DNA of 39,448 nt, from positions 1-39,448 of the forward strand of contig DRQG01000078.1 in assembly GCA_011369465.1 (NCBI GenBank). The letters run 5' to 3'. Below the pieces are notes generated by a model. That model did no database searches, was not told the origin of the DNA, and saw nothing but the letters and a program-made list of their open reading frames with translations. Below, one piece after another: positions 15,738-22,958 of the stretch. The DNA comes from Caldithrix abyssi (lineage in GTDB: Bacteria > Calditrichota > Calditrichia > Calditrichales > Calditrichaceae). The translations under genes and the position numbers were made by a program. The first letter of the stretch is position 1. Each line of letters opens with the position of its first letter.

Positions 15738-17219
15738 ATGGCCGATATTAAAGCCAACGATTATATCAGCGATTACAAAATCCTCAGTAAATACAGCGAA
15801 GGCGGCATGGCCCTTATTTACAAGGCCCTTCAGCCGTCCCTCAAACGCACGGTCATCATCAAAAAACTAAAAGACCCCAACCGCGAAATTATCCGCCGTT
15901 TTAAAAAGGAAGCCCTGATCAGCGCTTCGTTCCATCAGGAAAATCTGGTGGCTATTTATGATTTTTTATACATTGACCGGGCTTACTATCTGGTGATGGA
16001 ATTTGTGGACGGAGAAGATTTGCGCACAGTGATCGATCACACGGCCCCTTTGCCGGCCTATCTGGCGGCCTTGATCGTGCTAGGCATCGCCCGCGGTCTG
16101 GAATACACCCACGCCCGCAATATCATTCACCGCGATATCAAACCGAGCAATATTCTGATTTCCTACGGCGGAGATGTTAAACTGATCGACTTTGGCGTGG
16201 CCAAGGATGATATTTCCACCCGCCTGACCATGACCGGCATGATTGTGGGCACGCCGGCCTATATGTCCCCGGAACAGGCCAACGGGGACCCCCTCTCGGC
16301 CCGCAGCGATCTTTTTTCGCTCGGTATTTTATTGTACGAAATGCTGACCGGTGTCAAGCCCTTTTACGGGGAAAACAACACCGAAATTCTGGCCAAAATC
16401 GTCCGCAACCGTTACGTGCCTCCGGAACGCATCAATCCGCGTATTCCTTTTCGCCTGCGGCGGATTATAAAAAAAGCGCTGCGCAAAGACCCGGCCCGGC
16501 GTTACCGCAACGCCACCGAACTTATCCACGATCTGGAGCTGTTTATTCCCTGGCAGCTGCGCAGCCGGCGCAAAGAACAACTGGCCGACTTCTTAAGCCG
16601 CATGGACAAAACCAAAACCAACACCTTTAGCGAAAACATCAACCTGTCCCTGTATTCGGGCAGGCGTTTGTGGACCTGGCGGCTGCTGCGGGGCGCCGTG
16701 GCCGCTGCCGCGCTGTATCTGATCGGTTTTCTTTCCTGGCAGTTCCGGGATCATCAACTGGGTTATCTGAATGTGCTTACCGAAGAAAAAGCGGCCACAG
16801 TAAAACTGGACGGACGTCAGCCCCTGAGCCTTTCCGCCGCGTCAGCGGTCATCGGCCCGCTGCGCCGGGGCCCGCACCGTGTGGAAATCAGCGATTCCAG
16901 CGGACAGCGGTTTTTTATAACCACGGCGCATATCCCTGCAGCCGATACCCTGCGGCTGCGCGCCCGTTTTACCCAGCTCGACGCACCGGTTCGCATCTCG
17001 GTTTCCACCTTTCCTCCGGCGGCCGAGGTCTTCGTGGACGGTTACCCGGTTGGCTATTCTCCCCTGTACAATCTGCCCGTGGAACCGGGCAGCCATATCA
17101 TTGCCGTTAAAAAAGACGGCTACCGGGAAATCAGCGACAGCCATCGCCTGGCGCCGGCCAAAGCCTACAGTCTGCATTATCCGCTGCAGCCGGAGGATAA
17201 GGCGCAGGAGAACAGATAG
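15738..17219 (+). CDS. Membrane Ser/Thr protein kinase with PEGA domain
   Basis: 493 residues from ATG 15738, one base after the P-II-like stop. The kinase domain covers about 10-275: an altered Gly loop (YSEGGMALIYKA, first and third Gly replaced by Ser and Ala), Lys42 or Lys43 in TVIIKKL, HRDIKPSN with Asp133, DFG with Asp151, and TPAYMSPEQ. A single transmembrane helix lies near 312-337. The extracytoplasmic part ends in a PEGA domain (about 417-475; VDGYPVGYSPLYNLPVEPG), a module that is thought to bind surface ligands or proteins. Overall this is a Hanks-type receptor kinase reading an envelope signal. Placed after the EIIA and P-II-like genes with tight spacing, so one signalling operon is likely. 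Confidence 0.92.
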   Translation: MADIKANDYISDYKILSKYSEGGMALIYKALQPSLKRTVIIKKLKDPNREIIRRFKKEALISASFHQENLVAIYDFLYIDRAYYLVMEFVDGEDLRTVIDHTAPLPAYLAALIVLGIARGLEYTHARNIIHRDIKPSNILISYGGDVKLIDFGVAKDDISTRLTMTGMIVGTPAYMSPEQANGDPLSARSDLFSLGILLYEMLTGVKPFYGENNTEILAKIVRNRYVPPERINPRIPFRLRRIIKKALRKDPARRYRNATELIHDLELFIPWQLRSRRKEQLADFLSRMDKTKTNTFSENINLSLYSGRRLWTWRLLRGAVAAAALYLIGFLSWQFRDHQLGYLNVLTEEKAATVKLDGRQPLSLSAASAVIGPLRRGPHRVEISDSSGQRFFITTAHIPAADTLRLRARFTQLDAPVRISVSTFPPAAEVFVDGYPVGYSPLYNLPVEPGSHIIAVKKDGYREISDSHRLAPAKAYSLHYPLQPEDKAQENR

Positions 17220-17236
17220 GGGGAATTCCCGGGCTC

Positions 17237-20200
17237 ATGAAATTTATCGCCGATCTGCATATCCATTCGCATTATTCCATCGCCACCAGCAAACAACTCA
17301 TTCCCGAATATCTGGATTACTGGGCGCGGATCAAAGGCATCACCGTGGTGGGCAGCGGCGACTTCACCCATCCGGGCTGGCTGAAGGAATTGAAAGAAAA
17401 GCTGGAGCCGGCCGAAGAAGGTTTGTTCCGCCTTAAAGAACAGTTCCGGCCGCAGGCCCACAGCCTGCCGCTTCCCGCACCAACGGGTCAAACGCGTTTT
17501 ATGCTGACGGCCGAGATCAGCAATATCTATAAAAAAGACGGGCGGCTGCGTAAAGTGCACAACCTGATCTTTGCCCCCGATTTTGAAACGGCGGAAAAGA
17601 TTCAGAGCGCTCTGGCCCAAATAGGCAATATCGCCTCCGACGGCCGACCCATTCTGGGACTCGACTCCCGCGACCTGCTGGAAATCGCCCTCAACTGTTC
17701 CGAGCGCATCTTCTTTGTTCCGGCACATATCTGGACGCCCTGGTTTTCGGCGCTGGGCGCCAAATCGGGTTTTGATTCCATCGAAGCCTGTTACGGCGAT
17801 TTAAGCGATCACATTTATGCCGTGGAAACCGGTCTGTCCTCCGATCCGCCCATGAACCGCATGTGCGGGTTTCTGGATAAATACACGCTCATCTCCAATT
17901 CGGACGCACATTCGCCGGAAAAGCTGGGACGGGAAGCCAATCTGTTTGAGTGCGGCTTATCCTATTCCGACATCACCGAAACGCTGAAAGGACGCGACGG
18001 CGGGCGCTTTTTGGGTACCGTGGAATTTTTCCCGCAGGAGGGTAAATATCATTACGACGGGCATCGTAAATGCAAGGTATGCTGGGATCCTCTGCAGACG
18101 CTGCAAAACGACGGGCGCTGCCCGGTGTGCGGAAAAATGGTTACCGTGGGGGTGATGCACCGCGTGGCCCGTCTGGCCGACCGCGATCACACGGAGATGC
18201 CCGACGGCCAACCGCCTTTTTATTCGCTCATTCCTTTAAAAGAACTGTTGTCGGAATTGTACCGCAGCGGGCCGGCCAGCAAAAAAGTGAGCGAAGCTTA
18301 CCTGCAGCTCATCAAAAAAACGGGTTCCGAATTCAATGTTTTGCTCCATTGGCCGCTGGATGAACTGAGCCGGGTTGCCAACGAATTGCTGGTGGAAGGC
18401 CTGCGCCGCATGCGCAGCGGACAGGTGCGTTTGAGTGAAGGCTACGACGGCGAGTTCGGCCGTATCCGCGTCTTTGACGAAAAAGAACTGCGCAGCATTT
18501 CCAGCCAGACCAAGCTGTTTGCTCCGGCGGTGAAAGAAACGGAAACTGCCTACAACGGCATGCGGCATATTCGTTTTGATATAGCCGAATACCGCCGTTT
18601 GTTTGAGCGGAAACGTCCCAAACAGCTCGATCTGGTGGAGGTGCTGAACGAAAAAAAGGAAGCCCAACGGAAAACGCATCCTTTGCTGGCGCCGCTGAAC
18701 CGGGAACAACGCGCCGCCGTGGAATACGAATCGGGCCCGGCCCGGATAACCGCCGGACCGGGCACCGGTAAAACCCGCGTGCTGACTACAAAAATCGCCT
18801 GGCTGATCAAAGTAAAAAAACAGGAACCCTGCCATATTCTGGCGGTTACCTTCACCAATCGCGCCGCCCGGGAAATGCGCGAACGCCTGCAGATTATGCT
18901 TGATTCGCCGGAACAAAGCCAGGCGCTTACCGTAACCACCTTCCACGCTTTGGGATTTCGTCTGCTGCAGGAGCGTATTGAAGAAACCAGGGTGATTATC
19001 GATGAAACGGAAAAGCAGCGGATTCTGCTGCGTGAGCTGGACTGCCCCGTGGAAGAAGTAAAGGAACAGGCCGCCCGGATTACCCGCTTTAAGCAAACCC
19101 TTACCGGGCCCGAAAAAAGCGGCCATGCCCTGTACCAAAGCTATCAACGCTTTTTGGATGCCCAGCGGCTTTACGATATGGATGATTTGATCAGCCGGCC
19201 GGTTTTTATGCTGAGAGAGTCGCCCGATTTTCTGGAACAGATCAGGGAACGCTACCGCCGGATACTGGTGGATGAATTTCAGGACATCAACGAAGCCCAG
19301 TATCAATTGCTGCGTCTGCTGGCCCCGCCGCCCCGACCCGATTTGTTTGTTATCGGCGATCCCAACCAGGCTATTTACGGTTTCCGCGGGGCTTCCGCGC
19401 AATTTATCCCTCGTTTTGCAGAGGACTATCCGCAGGCCGCCGCGTTTACCCTGCACCAGAGCTACCGCTGCAGCCAGTCGGTTTTACGGGCTTCGCACAA
19501 TGTGGTCGCTTCCGGCCCCATGCTAAAGGGACTGCAGGAAGGCGTCAAGATAACCATCGCCCCGCAGAGCAGCGATAAAAGCGAGGCCGAATTCATCGCC
19601 CGCAGGATCGAACAAATGCTGGGCGGCGTGCGTTTTTTTTCCATAGACAGCGAGGTAAGCGACGGACAAAGCAGCGAAGAGCTGCAGAGCCTGGGCGACT
19701 TTGCCGTACTGGTGCGCACCTCGCGGCAGATGCGGCTGATCGAGAAGGCCTTTGCCGATCACAGCATTCCCTGGCAGTCCGCCGGCGATGAACTGCTGTT
19801 CCACAAAGAACCGCTGCGTTCGCTGCTGGACATTTTGCGCTTTACCGATCAACCCGATCATCCTTATCTGCGCAAGAAATGGACATCCCTTGTCGGACAA
19901 GAACCATCCGCTATGGTCGGCGAACTGGGCGCTTTGCCTTTGAAAGAACGTATTACCCGTATTGCCGCCCTGTTTTTTGCCAGGGAGTTTGACGGAAAAA
20001 CGGATCGACTGGAGGCCCTGCTGCAATTTGCCGGAGATTTTTCCGGGGATGTGAAGGAATTTTTACAGGCGGTCACGCTGGGCAGCTCCATAGACGCCTA
20101 TCAGCCGGACAGCGACAGGGTGGCTTTGCTGACCCTGCATGCCGCCAAAGGTCTGGAATTTAAATGCGTTTTCATTGCCGGCTGCGAAGACGGACTGCTG

Positions 20201-20452
20201 CCCTATGCTCTTTCCGGTACATCGCCCGCCGATACGGAAGAAGAACGACGTCTTTTATACGTGGGGATGACCCGGGCACAAAAATATCTTATATTAACCC
20301 ATAGCCGGCGAAGATTTCTGATGGGTCGTTCATTGCGTATGCGGCGCAGCCCCTTTCTGGACGCTATCGAAAAAGAGCTGATTGACCTGTATAAAAGCAC
20401 TTATACAAAATCGCCGTCCAAAGATACCGGCCAGCTCAACCTGTTCGGATAG
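17237..20452 (+). CDS. Endonuclease Q-like PHP domain fused to UvrD/PcrA helicase
   Basis: 1071 residues. Residues 1 to about 400 match the EndoQ/TIGR00375 family: PHP metal site in DLHIHSHYS (His8, His10), GSGDFTHP (39-46), VPAHIWTPWFSALGAKSGFDS, SNSDAHSPEKLGREAN, and a four-Cys zinc site (Cys279, 282, 295, 298). EndoQ nicks DNA 5' of deaminated bases and abasic sites. From about 490 a complete superfamily 1 helicase follows: Walker A GPGTGKT (507-513), TFTNRAAREM, DEFQD (679-683), GDPNQAIYGFRGA, LHQSYRCS, LHAAKGLEFK and RLLYVGMTRAQ. All helicase motifs look intact. A coupled nick-and-unwind DNA repair enzyme is the natural inference. ATG 17237 is 17 bases after the kinase stop. Fusions of this type probably exist in other bacteria, but I know of no biochemical study of one. 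Confidence 0.92.
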   Translation: MKFIADLHIHSHYSIATSKQLIPEYLDYWARIKGITVVGSGDFTHPGWLKELKEKLEPAEEGLFRLKEQFRPQAHSLPLPAPTGQTRFMLTAEISNIYKKDGRLRKVHNLIFAPDFETAEKIQSALAQIGNIASDGRPILGLDSRDLLEIALNCSERIFFVPAHIWTPWFSALGAKSGFDSIEACYGDLSDHIYAVETGLSSDPPMNRMCGFLDKYTLISNSDAHSPEKLGREANLFECGLSYSDITETLKGRDGGRFLGTVEFFPQEGKYHYDGHRKCKVCWDPLQTLQNDGRCPVCGKMVTVGVMHRVARLADRDHTEMPDGQPPFYSLIPLKELLSELYRSGPASKKVSEAYLQLIKKTGSEFNVLLHWPLDELSRVANELLVEGLRRMRSGQVRLSEGYDGEFGRIRVFDEKELRSISSQTKLFAPAVKETETAYNGMRHIRFDIAEYRRLFERKRPKQLDLVEVLNEKKEAQRKTHPLLAPLNREQRAAVEYESGPARITAGPGTGKTRVLTTKIAWLIKVKKQEPCHILAVTFTNRAAREMRERLQIMLDSPEQSQALTVTTFHALGFRLLQERIEETRVIIDETEKQRILLRELDCPVEEVKEQAARITRFKQTLTGPEKSGHALYQSYQRFLDAQRLYDMDDLISRPVFMLRESPDFLEQIRERYRRILVDEFQDINEAQYQLLRLLAPPPRPDLFVIGDPNQAIYGFRGASAQFIPRFAEDYPQAAAFTLHQSYRCSQSVLRASHNVVASGPMLKGLQEGVKITIAPQSSDKSEAEFIARRIEQMLGGVRFFSIDSEVSDGQSSEELQSLGDFAVLVRTSRQMRLIEKAFADHSIPWQSAGDELLFHKEPLRSLLDILRFTDQPDHPYLRKKWTSLVGQEPSAMVGELGALPLKERITRIAALFFAREFDGKTDRLEALLQFAGDFSGDVKEFLQAVTLGSSIDAYQPDSDRVALLTLHAAKGLEFKCVFIAGCEDGLLPYALSGTSPADTEEERRLLYVGMTRAQKYLILTHSRRRFLMGRSLRMRRSPFLDAIEKELIDLYKSTYTKSPSKDTGQLNLFG

Positions 20453-20500
20453 ACGGCAGGGTTCTATCTGAAAAAACTTATTTTAACCCGAGGAAATACT

Positions 20501-21541
20501 ATGGATCAAATTAAGACCTCAACCTGGCAGCGTTTATTTGACGCCGCCGAAGGTTTCCGCAAGCTGGCGCCCTGGCGCTGGATGAGAGAAATCGACCTGT
20601 TTGCCGTCCGTCCCCCCGAGAGCGAAGAAACGGGTTATTGCTGCGTTTTGGGCAGCGGCGGAGAACATTTCGCGCTTAATGTGTATCGCGGCACCCGCGG
20701 GCTCGACGGATTGCTGGCCATCTGGCAGCAATCGGAAAACGATCCCCTGGATTTGCTCAGCTACCAGGACTGTCTGGTGGCCGGTTTCGAAAATAAGGAT
20801 ATGCTGGACGAAGAAGACCTGCAAATCATTAAAAAATGCAACAGGCAGTACAGGGGTAAAAACAACTGGCCTATTTTTCGCGACTATACCCCCGGGTATC
20901 ATCCCTGGTTTTTAGGCGGCGAAGAGGACGCCTGGTTTTTGATCCATGCTCTGGAATAGGGCAGCGAAATCTGCCGGAAGTATAAAAATCAGACCGATGT
21001 ATTCACTTCCAAAGACTACCGGGAATTTTTATCCCGGGCGTCGTCCCCGACTCCGGAAGGTCCGCAATGGGAAGAACGATGGTTGCCCATGCCGGAGGAA
21101 GAACTTGACCGGGAAGAAAAATTATCACCCATTTTGTATAATCAGATCAAGGTTCAGCAATTATCCAAAACGTGTCCCTCCGGCGACCAGATCTGGCAAA
21201 CAGGCTTTTTTATTATGCATGACGCCATAGCCGACGGCGGCGAGCGTCCTTACTTCCCCCATGTTTTTTTATTTGTGGATGAAAACAGCGAACTGATCAT
21301 CCATTTTGCCATGAGCCATCCGGCCCGTTATAAGCAGGATTTTATCAATGCCTTGCTGGAAGCGGTGGAAAAAACAGGCAGCCGCCCCCGGGAAATTCGT
21401 TTTACCGAAGAAATGCTTGTTGAAATGGCCCAGCCCGTCTTGCAAGAACTGGAAATCCGATCTTCCGTTCTGGAAGAAGAAGCAGCGGTGGATCGAATCT
21501 TTGAAGGAATGATTGAGGCGGCCATGCAGCACAAAGACTGA
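20501..21541 (+). pseudogene. Uncharacterised protein gene interrupted by in-frame TAG
   Basis: One continuous frame runs from ATG 20501 (behind CCGAGGAAA) to TGA at 21539-21541, broken only by TAG at 20957-20959. The first part (152 residues) has LFDAAEGFRKLAPWRWM, TGYCCVLGSGGEHFALNVYRG and GYHPWFLGGEEDAWFLIHALE. The second part includes WLPMPEEELDREEKL, YFPHVFLFVDENSELIIHF and a helical tail. I think this is the DUF7309/DUF6930-type family of unknown function, where the sequence after ALE normally continues; naming of the DUF is from memory. CAG to TAG (Gln to stop) is a one-base change that would restore it. TAG is an ordinary stop for several neighbours, so recoding is unlikely. Options are a recent nonsense mutation, a sequencing error, or two separately made halves; a TTG at 21083 or ATG at 21089 could restart but lacks a good ribosome binding site. 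Confidence 0.75.
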
Positions 21542-21570
21542 TAATTTAAAATTAAATAAAAGGAGTAAAT

Positions 21571-22806
21571 ATGAGTGTACATATTGAGCGCGAAAAACTG
21601 GAAAAATGGGCCGACTACCTGCTGGATTACTCGCTGGGCGGCATTAAGGAAGACGACGTGGTTATGATCAAAGGCGAACATATTGCCTGGCCGCTGATGT
21701 CGGTTTTGCAGGATAAAGTGTTTGCCGCCGGAGCCATCGCGGATATGAATATTGTAGCGCCGGACAACGATCGGGGCAAGGTGTGGGGCGCTTCTATGGC
21801 CCGCCACGGTTCGGTGCGGCAAATTGAACGGGTACCCCAATGGCACATCGACCGTTACAAGGCCATGACCAAATATATCGAAATCCTGGGCGCGGAAGAC
21901 CCTGCCCTGTATGCCGGAACACCGGAAGAAACCGCTCAGGCCATCATGCGCGTGGACGAACCGGTTAAAAATATCCGCCTGCTCAAACCCTGGGTGCTCA
22001 CGCTCTACCCCACCCAGGGCTTCGCCGATATGGAAGGCATGAGTCTGGAACGCTATACCGAGGTGATCGTCAACGCCAGTATGGTCGATCCGCGCATGCT
22101 GGATGAGGTGGAGGACGACATCTATCGGTTGATGGACAAAAGCGACACCATCCGCATCGTCACCGAGCACCCCGACAACGGCAAAGAGCTGCAGCTCACC
22201 ATGGACATCAGCCGACGCAATATTATTAAATGTACCGGTAAGCGCAATTTCCCCGACGGCGAGGTTTTTACCAGCCCCAATTACAGCACGGTGGAAGGCG
22301 AAATTTTTGTGGACCTGCCCGTCTCCTTTGTGGGCACAACCATCCGCGGCATCCATCTGCGGTTTGAAAAAGGACGCATCGTGGACTACAGCGCCAAAGA
22401 GGGTTTTGAGGCCCTGCAAAAAATCATCGAGACCGATGAGGGATCGCATCATCTGGGCGAAGTGGCGCTGGGGATGAACAACGGCATCGAAGAGGTGCTC
22501 AAACATCCGCTGTTTGTGGAAAAAGTGGGCGGCACCCTGCACATTGCCATAGGCGCCAGCTATCCCGAGTGCTATGTGGACGATCCCGCTTCGGAAGAGG
22601 GGAAAAAACAAACCGACGAACTCAATAAACAGGGCAAACTAAACCGTTCCGCCCAACATGTGGATATCGTCACCGATTTTCGTCCCGGAGGATCGGGCCG
22701 TGCGGTTTATCTGGATGACGTCAAACTGGACATCGAAAACAATATCTGGGTGGTACCCGAAAAACACCGGGTAAAAGGTCCGGCCGTCGCCAAAGGGAAT
22801 TGGTAG
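21571..22806 (+). CDS. M29 family metallo-aminopeptidase
   Basis: 411 residues, the usual length for the M29 (thermophilic aminopeptidase T / AmpS) family. Metal-ligand and catalytic candidates are visible: Glu231 in DGEVFTSP, Glu297 in GEVALG, His324 in LHIAIGASY, and His363/Asp365 in QHVDIVTDF. The enzyme removes N-terminal residues from peptides with two divalent metals (often cobalt or zinc) and is cytoplasmic; no signal peptide is present. AAAGGAG precedes the ATG. It stands 29 bases after the interrupted gene and may share its transcript. It is well conserved in sequence and looks intact. Confidence 0.93.
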   Translation: MSVHIEREKLEKWADYLLDYSLGGIKEDDVVMIKGEHIAWPLMSVLQDKVFAAGAIADMNIVAPDNDRGKVWGASMARHGSVRQIERVPQWHIDRYKAMTKYIEILGAEDPALYAGTPEETAQAIMRVDEPVKNIRLLKPWVLTLYPTQGFADMEGMSLERYTEVIVNASMVDPRMLDEVEDDIYRLMDKSDTIRIVTEHPDNGKELQLTMDISRRNIIKCTGKRNFPDGEVFTSPNYSTVEGEIFVDLPVSFVGTTIRGIHLRFEKGRIVDYSAKEGFEALQKIIETDEGSHHLGEVALGMNNGIEEVLKHPLFVEKVGGTLHIAIGASYPECYVDDPASEEGKKQTDELNKQGKLNRSAQHVDIVTDFRPGGSGRAVYLDDVKLDIENNIWVVPEKHRVKGPAVAKGNW

Positions 22807-22888
22807 TACCGCCATATCCTCACTCGAGGAGGCAAGGCGGCAGAACAGACGCTCGATTACAGCGGCTTTTTTACCGATTGCCAGGGAG

Positions 22889-22925
22889 CCGGGCCAAACG
22901 CCGATTCCGGAATGGCAAGGCCCGG
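22889..22925. repeat. Nested inverted repeat downstream of the aminopeptidase
   Basis: CCGGGCC (22889-22895) pairs with GGCCCGG (22919-22925). Inside the loop, GCC-g-ATTCCGGAAT-GGC (22900-22916) forms a second dyad. No T-tract follows, so it is not a canonical intrinsic terminator. It lies in the 152-base gap before the phosphodiester glycosidase gene, and might act as a transcript-stability or attenuation structure. The rest of that gap holds nothing I can identify. Confidence 0.4.
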
Positions 22926-22958
22926 GACAGATTCGGGCCATATTGAAAAGGGATCATT

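Noticed and set aside
17221-17230. GGGAATTCCC palindrome before the EndoQ-UvrD gene as an operator
   Set aside because: It is a single 10-bp palindrome in a 17-base intergenic gap; chance is adequate and no second site exists.
18236-19456. 406-codon open frame antisense to the EndoQ-UvrD gene
   Set aside because: The opposite strand has full, intact helicase motifs, and this frame has no recognisable domain.
20957-20959. Pyrrolysine or general stop recoding at the TAG
   Set aside because: TAG is used as an ordinary stop by several neighbours, and no pyl genes or special stem-loop are visible after it.
21328-22611. 427-codon open frame antisense to the interrupted gene and M29 aminopeptidase
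   Set aside because: It is the shadow of a well-supported aminopeptidase; the His/Phe-rich composition is typical of a reverse-strand artefact.
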